From Bacteroidia bacterium (lineage in GTDB: Bacteria > Bacteroidota > Bacteroidia > SpSt-205): 20,766 nucleotides of DNA. Shown here in pieces: positions 1 to 7,603 of the stretch (the first letter of the stretch is position 1; each line of letters starts with the position of its first letter). The stretch is taken from NCBI GenBank assembly GCA_025060275.1, contig JANXCJ010000018.1, positions 1-20,766 on the forward strand. Reading direction: 5' to 3'. The notes under the pieces were generated by a model that was not told the DNA's origin, searched no databases, and saw only the letters and a program-made list of their open reading frames with translations. Both the position numbers and the translations under genes were made by a program.

Positions 1-855
1 GGATTACTTACTATGGATGCCCTTCTTCTCCCGCACGAAAAAACCTTGGATAGCCGGTTAGAAGCAATCTGTCAAACTTATAGGCACTTGCTTTTACAAA
101 CAACACCTATTCATGTGTTAGCTTCTGCGGCTTGGGAAGCGATATTTCCTCTTCTACAGAACTACCTGAGCTGTCCTCGTTTTTCTGTGGGTGGTGTAGA
201 TGGCGTAATGCATCGCTGGACCCCTATACATCATTTGAAACATCAGGAATTTATCTGTGAGAAAATAGGTAGAGGACCTTTCTTCATAGCAGACGGCCAT
301 CATCGCTGGAAAGCCGCTCTAGATGTGGGAGCTATTCATTTGTTAGTATACGTAACACCCCTCCAAGATGGTAGCTTACACATTGTACCAACTCATCGTC
401 TGGTAGAGGGGAAAGTACCTTTTCTGGAGGCTTTACAGAAATACTTTGAATTTCGCTCCAGTACGGCTCGGGTGCCCTTATGGAGGGAAATTCAAGGTTT
501 GAGATATGCAATCGGTATCGTGGAGCCTGGGGGTAAAGCCTGGACTGCCCGTCTGCGTCCCTCCTATTGGAGCTACCTTCAGGAGCGTCCTATGATAAGT
601 TGGCTGCATGAGTGGGTATTTGATTCGGCAGAAAAAGTGGAGTTTTCGCGTGATCCCATACGAATGATAGAGGCTGCTACGAGAGGAGAAGGCTGGGCTT
701 TCTTGTTACCTCCTCTGCGGATAGAGGAGGTACACCAGGCTGCTTTACAAGGGCAGAAGTTACCCCCTAAGAGCACTTATTTTTTTCCTAAAGTGCTAAG
801 TGGTATGTGCTTCTACTATGAAGGTGATACTCGCATCGGCTTCGCCGCGCCGTAA
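1..855 (+). CDS. DUF1015 family protein, 5'-truncated by the window edge
   Basis: The reading frame is open from base 1 (Gly-Leu-Leu-Thr precedes the first ATG at 13), so the gene very probably begins upstream and only its 3' part is present. The remaining ~284 codons match the central and C-terminal parts of the DUF1015 family: a PHEKTL motif just inside the window, a DGV-x-HRW segment, the family hallmark ADGHHRW (DGHHR at bases 292-306) and the closing motif LPPKSTYFFPKVLSG. Family members are usually about 400 residues, so roughly 100 N-terminal residues lie outside. The biochemical function of DUF1015 is not established; in Bacteroidota it often lies near serine-biosynthesis genes, which cannot be tested here. 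The 3' end overlaps maf by 38 bp, suggesting co-transcription. Family assignment is confident; function is unknown. Confidence 0.85.
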   Translation, partial: GLLTMDALLLPHEKTLDSRLEAICQTYRHLLLQTTPIHVLASAAWEAIFPLLQNYLSCPRFSVGGVDGVMHRWTPIHHLKHQEFICEKIGRGPFFIADGHHRWKAALDVGAIHLLVYVTPLQDGSLHIVPTHRLVEGKVPFLEALQKYFEFRSSTARVPLWREIQGLRYAIGIVEPGGKAWTARLRPSYWSYLQERPMISWLHEWVFDSAEKVEFSRDPIRMIEAATRGEGWAFLLPPLRIEEVHQAALQGQKLPPKSTYFFPKVLSGMCFYYEGDTRIGFAAP

Positions 856-1393
856 GGCACTTCTTTCACTCTTAGGATGGAAGGTAGAGGTACGCCCCAC
901 TCAAGTTTCCGAAGAGGGCTTTTTAGATTTGCCTCCCAGAGAGAGGGCGATGAGCTTAGCCGCTAGAAAAATTTCAGCCCTAATACCTGTCCTGAATAGA
1001 GATGAAGTAGGGATTGCCGCTGATACTCTAGTATATCATGCCGGTCAAGTTTTAGGCAAACCTGCTAACCAGGAGGAAGCTCGTGCATTGCTGAGGAGGC
1101 TCTCTGGTGAATGGCATCAAGTCTACACTGGTTTAGCAGTGGCTACCTGGGAGCGCCTGTGGTTATTTGTAGAAGAAACTGCCGTACGATTCCATCGCCT
1201 CTCTGAAGAGCTTATAGAGATTTATTTAGCCTCAGGTTCTTATGTAGATAAAGCAGGGGGATATGGTGCCCAGGACTTTATTGGCTTAGTAGGTATAGCA
1301 GAGATTCGGGGAGACTTCTATAATGTGATGGGATTGCCTGTACAGAGGCTTCTCCAGTTCTGGTATCAAACTTTTGGTCGGTATTATCCGTAA
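818..1393 (+). CDS. maf: Maf-family nucleotide pyrophosphatase
   Basis: A Maf/YhdE-type nucleoside triphosphate pyrophosphatase of 191 aa, the usual family length (~190-200). Family members hydrolyse dTTP, UTP or modified nucleotides to the monophosphate and PPi in the cytoplasm. Visible motifs: the N-terminal loop ILASASPRRK (residues 4-13), the catalytic-Asp motif AADT (Asp69), LGKP, a LSGxxHQVYTG segment, the DKAGGYGAQ motif and the terminal YNVMGLP motif. I chose the ATG at 818 because the protein then begins MKVILASASPRR, as in the family; an in-frame GTG at 800 would add six unconserved residues. The start lies inside the 3' end of the DUF1015 gene (38-bp overlap). The motif pattern favours the YhdE (dTTP/UTP) group over YceF, but substrate is inferred. 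Confidence 0.93.
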   Translation: MKVILASASPRRKALLSLLGWKVEVRPTQVSEEGFLDLPPRERAMSLAARKISALIPVLNRDEVGIAADTLVYHAGQVLGKPANQEEARALLRRLSGEWHQVYTGLAVATWERLWLFVEETAVRFHRLSEELIEIYLASGSYVDKAGGYGAQDFIGLVGIAEIRGDFYNVMGLPVQRLLQFWYQTFGRYYP

Positions 1394-1408
1394 TACCTGG
1401 CAATTAAC

Positions 1409-1416
1409 TACCTTCG
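1409..1416 (+). promoter_or_regulatory. Near-consensus Bacteroidota -7 box upstream of the TPR/SpoIIE gene
   Basis: TACCTTCG matches the Bacteroidota -7 consensus TAnnTTTG at five of the six fixed bases and lies 7 nt before the GTG at 1424. That is the same placement as the six exact boxes in this window. I see no matching TTG/TTTG -33 element at the expected distance, so this is tentative. Confidence 0.35.
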
Positions 1417-1423
1417 TTTAGCT

Positions 1424-4186
1424 GTGCGATATCTTACAAGGCTCCACTGGCCTTTAGTTTCTTTCCTTTTAGCCCAAAGTTCCCATGAGATAGATTCATT
1501 GCAGCGAATTGTATCTTCTTCCAAGGTTCAAGATAGTGTGCGTCTTGTAGCATACATTAGTTTAGCTAAAATCTACCTTGACATCAATGAGAGGCAAGCT
1601 TGGGAGTATGCAAGGAAAGCCTTTCCTCTGGCAATTCGGATAAAAGATAAACGCAGGCAAGCATTAAGTCTGTATTATCAAGCCTCGGCTCTCTATTATT
1701 TACGGTCTTATGATCAGGCTACTCGGCTGCTAATGGAGGCGGAGAGCCTTATGAAGCATATTCCTCCTGATACGGGATTACGGGTACAAGTGCTCAATCT
1801 CAAAGGGTCCTTGGTAGAAAATTTAGACAATCCTCTGGAAGCCAAGGCGCTTTATGAAGAGGCCCTCTCTCTGGCCCAGCAGGCTAGTCAGCCACGCTTT
1901 GTTATTCTTACTCTCATAAACTTAGCGGAACTCTATAAAAAACTTCAATTGTACGAGCTTGCGGAAGAAAATATTCAGAGAGCCCTTAGCCTCGCAAAGC
2001 AGGCTAAAGAGGAAGAGTACCAGCGAAATGCGCTCAAGACCCTTTTCAATTTGCGCATAAAACAAGGACAAATAGAAGAGGCATTAGCCATCCAGAAGCA
2101 GATATTAGACATAGCGAGGCAGGTAGGCATCAAGAGCTGGATAAAAGATGCGTATGGATTTGCTATTACCCAGGTTGCACTATTAGGGCTTCGCTCGCAA
2201 GTAGATAGTCTTCTTGATCAAGCTCGCTTGGAGTTAGGCAAAGACTCTTTGCTCTGGGCGGAGCTGCTGAGCTGGGTAGCTACTGAAGGATTTTATGCTA
2301 CGGGTGCCTTCGCCCAGGCAAAGGACATGTATCAAGCTGCCCTCACTATTGCAGAGGCAAAAGGCTCTCTTGAATTAGCTGTGAGCGTCCTTCTCAATCT
2401 TGCAAATATTTACACTCGTCAAGCTCTTTTCCCACAAGCCATGGAGCATCTCCTGAGAGCCCGAAGGATATGTGAGGAGAGAAAGGATACTACTCGCCTT
2501 CCCATGGTGATGACTGCCATAGGGGAGGTTTACTTTGAGCAGGGGGAGTGGAATAAGGCACTAGAAGCATTCAATGAAGCTGCTTATTATGCTAATTTGG
2601 CTACGGATCCGGCTCTGCCCTACAAGATTGCGGCTAACTTAGCAGCGGCCTACACTCGGATAGGTAACTATGAAGCCGCCCGCAATCTTTTTGGTGAATC
2701 CAAACTCTTGGCAGAAGAAAGTGAAGATTGGAGAGCTGCAGCCACAGCCTGCATCAACTTGGCTCGGCTAGACTTAGAAAGAGGGCTTCTAGACTCCGCT
2801 CTACAATCCTTGAAATTAGCCCAGAGATATGCTGAGAAAGCGAGGGACCCTTATGCTATTGCAAATGTTCATATATTGCGAGGTGAGATTGCTATAAAAA
2901 GAAACTTGCGAAAAGAAGCGATTGCTGCCTATCAACAAGCTCGTCTTCTCTTAGAGCCTATAGAGGCTTACACTGCATTGGCAGCTGTGTATGAAAAGCT
3001 AATACGCCTGTATGGAGAAGAAAAAATGTATGATAGGGCTTACGCGCTATTTTTCCCCCTCCTAAGGGCTATCTCACGCGTATCTGATGAAGAAAGTGTG
3101 CGCAAGCTTACACGGATGGAATTAGACTATCTCCACCAAAAGGAAAAGGACGAACAGCAGCGCCGCCTTGAAGCGGAGAAACTCAGGGTAGAGAAAGCTC
3201 GTCAGATCACCTGGGTGATTATTATCAGTGCCACTCTTCTCATTTTTGCAGCAGGGATAATACTACTTGTACTTTATAGAGCAAATCAACGTGAAAAAGA
3301 AGCTAATGCTGAGCTTGCCCGCCGTAATCAGCTTATTGAAGAACAGAAAAGCCTATTAGAAGAGAAAAATGAAGCATTAGAACGAGCTAATCGCGATATT
3401 GAAGAAAGTATCCAATATGCTCGCCGTATCCAGTTGGCTATTTTGCCTGACCTTACCTCTTTCTACGAACGCTTCCCTGAGTCCTTTGTATTGTATCTCC
3501 CTCGGGATGTAGTGAGTGGGGATTTTTATTATTTCTATCCCTTGAATTCTTGCCAAAGTTTATTAGCTGTGGCTGATTGCACAGGGCATGGGGTGCCAGG
3601 TGCTTTTATGAGTCTTATCGGCTCCACTCTCCTAAATCGTATAGCACAGGAAGAGGGACCCAAAGAGCCGGCTTTTATTCTCCAGCGCTTAGATGAGGAG
3701 CTGCGTACGACACTACACCATACTGCTTCTACTCAGGAGAAGATCAAGGATGGCATGGATATTGCTCTCTGCCTATTGGATACTCAAAAGAGAGAGCTTT
3801 ATTTTGCTGGGGCTCGCCGCCCCCTTTTCCTCTTCACTCCCGAAGGAGAATTTGTAGAGCTTAAGGGCTCGCGACGCAGTATAGGGGGGGATATTGTGCA
3901 GCAGGAGCTTGCTTTTGAAGGGCATGTTATAAGTTTGCGTCCTGGCATCAGTTTCTATCTTTTTTCTGATGGGATAGTGGATCAATTTGGCTGGGAACGC
4001 GAGCCAGGCAAAGAACCCCGTAGAGCTAAATTCATGCCCAAGCGTCTTCGTCAGCTTCTTCAGAACAGTTACACTTTACCAGCCGCGGCTCAGAAAGAGA
4101 AAATAGAGAACACTCTAACTGAATGGAGAGGTAATATTGAACAGATAGATGACATATGCATTATCGGCGTGCGCTATATGGAATAA
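1424..4186 (+). CDS. TPR-repeat, membrane-anchored SpoIIE/PP2C-type serine phosphatase
   Basis: A 920-aa predicted signalling phosphatase. The order is: a hydrophobic N-terminal export signal ending in LLAQS (about 1-19), a long array of tetratricopeptide repeats (about 30-560; many LxxAxxxYxxA-type helices), a charged helix, one strong membrane segment at about 595-619, a coiled coil (about 622-665), and a SpoIIE-type PP2C domain to the C-terminus. Metal-binding acidic motifs are intact: VSGD (Asp700), ADCTGHG (Asp718) and SDGIVDQF (Asp849 and Asp853). This implies a periplasmic TPR sensor controlling a cytoplasmic Ser/Thr phosphatase, as in other Bacteroidota TPR-SpoIIE proteins, which may act on anti-sigma-antagonist-like partners; no such partner gene is present. 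The start is GTG. The 3' end overlaps the next gene by 31 bp. Domain calls are confident; the target is unknown. Confidence 0.88.
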   Translation: MRYLTRLHWPLVSFLLAQSSHEIDSLQRIVSSSKVQDSVRLVAYISLAKIYLDINERQAWEYARKAFPLAIRIKDKRRQALSLYYQASALYYLRSYDQATRLLMEAESLMKHIPPDTGLRVQVLNLKGSLVENLDNPLEAKALYEEALSLAQQASQPRFVILTLINLAELYKKLQLYELAEENIQRALSLAKQAKEEEYQRNALKTLFNLRIKQGQIEEALAIQKQILDIARQVGIKSWIKDAYGFAITQVALLGLRSQVDSLLDQARLELGKDSLLWAELLSWVATEGFYATGAFAQAKDMYQAALTIAEAKGSLELAVSVLLNLANIYTRQALFPQAMEHLLRARRICEERKDTTRLPMVMTAIGEVYFEQGEWNKALEAFNEAAYYANLATDPALPYKIAANLAAAYTRIGNYEAARNLFGESKLLAEESEDWRAAATACINLARLDLERGLLDSALQSLKLAQRYAEKARDPYAIANVHILRGEIAIKRNLRKEAIAAYQQARLLLEPIEAYTALAAVYEKLIRLYGEEKMYDRAYALFFPLLRAISRVSDEESVRKLTRMELDYLHQKEKDEQQRRLEAEKLRVEKARQITWVIIISATLLIFAAGIILLVLYRANQREKEANAELARRNQLIEEQKSLLEEKNEALERANRDIEESIQYARRIQLAILPDLTSFYERFPESFVLYLPRDVVSGDFYYFYPLNSCQSLLAVADCTGHGVPGAFMSLIGSTLLNRIAQEEGPKEPAFILQRLDEELRTTLHHTASTQEKIKDGMDIALCLLDTQKRELYFAGARRPLFLFTPEGEFVELKGSRRSIGGDIVQQELAFEGHVISLRPGISFYLFSDGIVDQFGWEREPGKEPRRAKFMPKRLRQLLQNSYTLPAAAQKEKIENTLTEWRGNIEQIDDICIIGVRYME

Positions 4187-5241
4187 TCTGGGGGGGGATA
4201 TTAGCTGCGCAGGTTAAGTACAGTAATGAATTCTTGAAAATTGGGGTAGGAGCGCGAGCAGCAGGCTTAGGAAACGCACAGGTGGCAGCTGTATCAGACG
4301 CTACAGCAGGCTACTGGAATCCTGGGGCTCTCCCTGTCGTACCCCCTTATCCCCAGCTTATCCTTATGCATAGTGAGTATTTTGCTAGTGTAGCTAAGTA
4401 TGACTACGGTACGCTGGCTTTTCCTCTCCAAGAAACCCGCCGAGTTAGTATAAGCTTTATACGTCTGGGAATAGATGATATACCCAATACCTTGCGCTTC
4501 TATGATGGGAATAGCTATGACTTTTCTCGTATAACTAAGTTTTCTGTAGCTGATATGGCGCTTTACCTTTCTTATGCACAGCCCCTAAGAGACACTACCT
4601 TGAGCATAGGCGGCTCTTTCAAGGTGATTCATAGGCTCTTAGGTCCTTTTGCTACCGCTTGGGGATTTGGGATGGACCTAGGCCTTCTATATCGTAAGGG
4701 TCCTTGGAGAGCAGGAGTAGCTCTCTATGATGCTACTTCCACCTTCAACGCATGGACATTCAATACTGAGACATTTGAGGAAGCGTTTATTTTGACAGGA
4801 AATGCAATACCACAAAACTCTGTGGAGTGGACACGTCCAAGTCTACGACTGGGGGGGTCAGTACATATTTGGCAAAGTAGGCGAGTCTCTATAATGCCTG
4901 CGTTGGACTGGGTAATCTTCACGGATGGTATGAGAAATACTCTACTAAAAAGTCGTCCTTTTAGTGCTGACCTCAGTGTGGGGATAGAGCTACGTTACCG
5001 AGACTGGGTAGCCCTAAGAGGTGGAATGACTAACTTTCAGCAGGCTCGTCAATGGAATGGGCGAAGGTATCTCACTTTTTACCCTACTGCCGGCATAGGT
5101 TTCCGAATATGGCACTTTGGGGTGGATTATGCCTTAGCTAACTTTACTGGATTCTCGCAAGGGCTCTATTCGCATCTTGTGTCCCTTCGGCTTGACTTTC
5201 ACCCCACCCTTACTAAGGGTATTTTTTCTAGGGGCGGCTAA
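4156..5241 (+). CDS. PorV/PorQ family outer-membrane protein
   Basis: A 361-aa predicted outer-membrane beta-barrel. The N-terminus MHYRRALYGIIWGGILAAQ is a signal peptide. The mature start contains the family signature NEFLKIGVGARAAGLGNAQ, followed by the AxxSDATAGYWNPGAL motif typical of the PorV/PorQ (UPF0164-like, FadL-related) family. Alternating aromatic strands, FNAWTFN and the late LYSHLVSLRLDF segment fit the Bacteroidota subgroup. Classical PorV shuttles T9SS cargo to the attachment machinery, but this family is broad and this copy need not be the PorV subunit itself. The ATG lies 31 bp inside the phosphatase gene, pointing to translational coupling. A run of eight G at 4190-4197 falls in codons 12-14 of the signal peptide. 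A terminator hairpin lies inside the last codons. Confidence 0.82.
   Translation: MHYRRALYGIIWGGILAAQVKYSNEFLKIGVGARAAGLGNAQVAAVSDATAGYWNPGALPVVPPYPQLILMHSEYFASVAKYDYGTLAFPLQETRRVSISFIRLGIDDIPNTLRFYDGNSYDFSRITKFSVADMALYLSYAQPLRDTTLSIGGSFKVIHRLLGPFATAWGFGMDLGLLYRKGPWRAGVALYDATSTFNAWTFNTETFEEAFILTGNAIPQNSVEWTRPSLRLGGSVHIWQSRRVSIMPALDWVIFTDGMRNTLLKSRPFSADLSVGIELRYRDWVALRGGMTNFQQARQWNGRRYLTFYPTAGIGFRIWHFGVDYALANFTGFSQGLYSHLVSLRLDFHPTLTKGIFSRGG
5206..5227 (+). terminator. Rho-independent terminator inside the 3' end of the PorV/PorQ-family gene
   Basis: ACCCTT (5206-5211), loop ACT, AAGGGT (5215-5220) form a 6-bp hairpin followed by ATTTTTTCT. Both the stem and the T tract are within the coding sequence, whose stop is at 5239-5241. 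It would end the phosphatase/PorV-type transcript before the convergent gene on the minus strand, whose stop codon is at 5228-5230. Confidence 0.55.
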
Positions 5242-6682
5242 TGCGTAATACTAATGGAGGGAGATAAAGCTGCTGGCAGCCATAACGGAAAGAAATTATA
5301 GCTTGTACTGTATAAGTGCCCGGCTCTCCATAGATGTGGCTAACCTCCTTGCCTGTGGCGGTAGCCCCATCTCCAAAATCCCAGAGAACTTTTTCTTCTG
5401 CATAATGAGGAGGGATTTTCATCCAGAAGCGAATAGGACGCCCTGCCTTTTCCTTTAGGGAAGGTGCATCAGTCTGTACTTCCACGGGGATAGAGTCGCA
5501 ATTCACACTTTTTAGCCAAATTAGCCATGCATCTGTCTGGGCAGGTGGTTCCTTGAAGCGATTTTCCTTAGCTGAGATTATAAGTAGAGTCTTAGGCAGG
5601 CTTATGAGGGCCACTCCATACTCATCATAAGGACCACCAAAGCTTCTCTCCCAGAGTAGCTTTCCATCTGGGGTGAGGGCAGCTAACCATACATCTTCTC
5701 CTCCTCTTAGCTCTTGGGAAGTAAGCTCATGGCTGTACTGCTTGCCTGTGACGTATAGTAATCCATCCTGCCCGACTGTCAGGGATAGCGGGGTACCTTT
5801 AGGGCCCTCTTCGGGCCAGAGCTTTTCCCATATAACCCTTCCGCTATAATCCAGAACCGCTATGCCCCAGCGGGTATTATACCGTCCTCCTACGAAAATT
5901 CTGCCGTTACCGGTGGGATATAAGGCACTTAGCTGTGAAGGGAAACCATGGAACTGAAAGACAGTACGCCAGTAAATCTGTCCTAAGTAGTCTACCGCTC
6001 CTACAAAAGGGTAGTACCCCTGTTCCCCGATACAGGCATAATATGGGGTAGTAGCCACAGGACGAATCCGTCGGATAAGACTAGGTCCTTTACCCCATAG
6101 CTGCTTGTGGAGGATCTCCCCTGTGCGTGCTTGAAGGATGTAGATTGCTGCTTGCATGCCTATCTGGGGGTCTTCCCATGTGAATCCTCCCACCATGAGA
6201 GTCCTATAAGGAGTAAGGCAAAGGGTCAGCGCCATGTCAATGTAACTGCTTCCCCACTTTACTTGCCAGAGGAGTCGTCCTGTATGCTTATTTATGACCC
6301 CTACCCAGAAATCAGCTCGCCTTTCAAGCGGCATCTCCTCGGGATGACTAAGAGCAGAGCCTGTGATTCCACAAAAATATATTAGAGAGTCCCCTACGAC
6401 TATATCTTCTATTTTATCAGGTCCTATTCCACCAGGTGTAAGGGTCCATTGTAGCTCTCCTTTAGAATCTAGGCACACTATCCATCCGTCAGGGAGCGTA
6501 GGACTTTCCTCAGTGTATTGATAGCCTCCTATGTATATGCGGCCTTCTGAGTCATTTGTTGCGCAGGTTGGAACTTGATGGGCGCTTCCTCCTATGAATT
6601 GGTGGGAATCTTTGTGAAGGAAGTAGCTTTGTGCCCATGCGAGGCATGCGAGAGTGTATATGCAATAGCCTATTTGCCGCAC
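5228..6682 (-). CDS. Secreted six-repeat beta-propeller-like protein with C-terminal PKD domain
   Basis: A 484-aa exported protein of unknown function. It has an N-terminal signal peptide (MRQIGYCIYTLACLAWAQS) and about six repeats with the pattern hydrophobic-strand, Asp/Thr-x-x-Gly-x-(I/L)-x-W, such as SKGELQW, HTGRLLWQ, YLGQIYW, YSGRVIWE and DGKLLWERSFGG. This pattern suggests a PQQ/SBBP-like beta-propeller. The last ~75 residues form a PKD domain with WDFGDG and HIYGEPGTYTV. PKD domains are immunoglobulin-like folds common in cell-surface proteins. I see no T9SS C-terminal signal, so the protein may stay in the periplasm or leave by another route. The GTG start is supported by a -7 promoter box ending 4 nt before it. 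The gene converges with and overlaps the PorV-like gene by 14 bp. Confidence 0.75.
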   Translation of the reverse strand: MRQIGYCIYTLACLAWAQSYFLHKDSHQFIGGSAHQVPTCATNDSEGRIYIGGYQYTEESPTLPDGWIVCLDSKGELQWTLTPGGIGPDKIEDIVVGDSLIYFCGITGSALSHPEEMPLERRADFWVGVINKHTGRLLWQVKWGSSYIDMALTLCLTPYRTLMVGGFTWEDPQIGMQAAIYILQARTGEILHKQLWGKGPSLIRRIRPVATTPYYACIGEQGYYPFVGAVDYLGQIYWRTVFQFHGFPSQLSALYPTGNGRIFVGGRYNTRWGIAVLDYSGRVIWEKLWPEEGPKGTPLSLTVGQDGLLYVTGKQYSHELTSQELRGGEDVWLAALTPDGKLLWERSFGGPYDEYGVALISLPKTLLIISAKENRFKEPPAQTDAWLIWLKSVNCDSIPVEVQTDAPSLKEKAGRPIRFWMKIPPHYAEEKVLWDFGDGATATGKEVSHIYGEPGTYTVQAIISFRYGCQQLYLPPLVLRISRP

Positions 6683-6705
6683 CCTGCAAATCTACAATAG
6701 CTTTG
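6673..6705 (+). promoter_or_regulatory. Complete Bacteroidota promoter (-33 and -7) for bshB1
   Basis: TTTG at 6673-6676, a 21-bp spacer and TAGCTTTG at 6698-6705 match the Bacteroidota housekeeping promoter pattern TTTG-N19-21-TAnnTTTG. The -7 box ends 7 nt before the bshB1 ATG, so transcription should begin at or just before the start codon. Its -33 element lies within the first codons of the divergent gene, and the two -7 boxes are 3 bp apart. Confidence 0.7.
6687..6694 (-). promoter_or_regulatory. Bacteroidota -7 promoter box for the propeller/PKD gene
   Basis: On the minus strand this is TAGATTTG, an exact TAnnTTTG. It ends 4 nt before the GTG at 6682, predicting a leaderless or nearly leaderless mRNA. 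A TTTG lies upstream at 6718-6721 on the minus strand with a 23-bp gap, slightly longer than usual for a -33 element. Confidence 0.65.
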
Positions 6706-6712
6706 TAGGGAG

Positions 6713-7435
6713 ATGGGCAAAGTGGTAATGGCTATTATGGCGCATCCAGATGATGCAGAGCTAAGTTGTAGTGGAACACTCCTGCGATGGAAAGCAGAAG
6801 GGGCACACATAGTGATAGTAGACCTAACTGCAGGGCAGTTAGGTAGCCGAGGTAAAGCAAGTTTGCGCTATGAAGAATCATGCAGAGCCGCCCGCGCAAT
6901 GGGTCTCTTGGCTAGGGTCAATATGGGATGGGAAGATGGCTTCTTTAGTGATGATCCTACCCGCCTTCATGCCCTTATAGATGTAATCCGACAATATCAG
7001 CCTAATATTATTATAACAAATGCTCTCTCAGATCGCCATCCTGATCATGCACGAGCGGCGCACTTGGTGGAGAGAGCGGCATTTCTGAGCGGGCTGCGCC
7101 AAATTACTTCTCATTACCCTTCTTATCGTCCTCTACATGTGCTATTTTCTATTCAAGACCGTTGGCAGACCCCCTCTCTGGTAGTAGACATTACACCTTT
7201 TTGGGAGGAAAAACTCCGAATTATACAGCTTTACAAAAGCCAGTTTTTTTATCATCCCACAGATGAGGACCCTCCTACCTATCTCACCCGTGCTACTTTT
7301 TTTCCTCATTTAGAAGCTCGTGCCAGAGAAATGGGGCACTTTATTGGTGTTCCTTATGGAGAGGGGTTTGTAGTGCGTTCTCCCTTGGCTGCTCCACCTT
7401 TGGCATGGATGACGAGGCCTCTTGAATGTTACTAG
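6713..7435 (+). CDS. bshB1: Bacillithiol biosynthesis deacetylase BshB1
   Basis: A 240-aa LmbE/PIG-L-type zinc deacetylase that removes the acetyl group from N-acetylglucosaminyl malate in synthesis of bacillithiol, a cytoplasmic low-molecular-weight thiol. Zinc-site motifs are present: AHPDDAE (His11, Asp13, Asp14) and RHPDH (His109, Asp111, His112). BshB1-specific features include VDLTAGQLGSRG near residue 40, an EDGFF motif, NALSDRHPDH and FLSGLRQI, which separate it from generic PIG-L proteins. Length agrees with the family (~235-240). The start ATG is fixed by the promoter box 7 nt upstream. bshA and bshC are not in the window; dispersed bsh genes are normal in this phylum. High confidence. 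Confidence 0.92.
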   Translation: MGKVVMAIMAHPDDAELSCSGTLLRWKAEGAHIVIVDLTAGQLGSRGKASLRYEESCRAARAMGLLARVNMGWEDGFFSDDPTRLHALIDVIRQYQPNIIITNALSDRHPDHARAAHLVERAAFLSGLRQITSHYPSYRPLHVLFSIQDRWQTPSLVVDITPFWEEKLRIIQLYKSQFFYHPTDEDPPTYLTRATFFPHLEARAREMGHFIGVPYGEGFVVRSPLAAPPLAWMTRPLECY

Positions 7436-7490
7436 TATGTCTGTCTCAGTGTTCTGAGAGAAAGTTGAAATTTTTCATAAGAATATAAGA

Positions 7491-7517
7491 TTAATGTGCG
7501 TCTTATAGACATATTAA
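7491..7517 (+). other. Hairpin upstream of the TonB-receptor promoter
   Basis: TTAATGT (7491-7497) pairs with ATATTAA (7511-7517) with one G-T wobble, and GTC/GAC closes a TTATA loop, with two bases bulged. An alternative pairing is TATAAGA (7484-7490) with TCTTATA (7501-7507). It lies about 75 bp upstream of the predicted -7 box, so it could be an operator-like dyad or only AT-rich chance symmetry. The rest of the 168-bp gap (7436-7603) holds another short hairpin (7444-7459) without an adjoining T tract, and the promoter box listed separately. Confidence 0.3.
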
Positions 7518-7591
7518 TTCCTAACTTCGGAGTTATTTTGAGTGATATCTGAATTTTACTTGGAGTTTAATATACCTTAACTTGTGGCATT

Positions 7592-7599
7592 TACCTTTG
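7592..7599 (+). promoter_or_regulatory. Bacteroidota -7 promoter box for the TonB-dependent receptor
   Basis: TACCTTTG is an exact TAnnTTTG ending 4 nt before the GTG at 7604. A TTTA at 7566-7569 with a 22-bp gap is the best -33 candidate. The close spacing predicts an mRNA beginning at or beside the start codon. Confidence 0.6.
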
Positions 7600-7603
7600 C
7601 CTT

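Noticed and set aside
7520..7603. Fur or other iron-responsive operator ahead of the TonB receptor
   Set aside because: No sequence close to the 19-bp Fur consensus; the dyads present do not match it.
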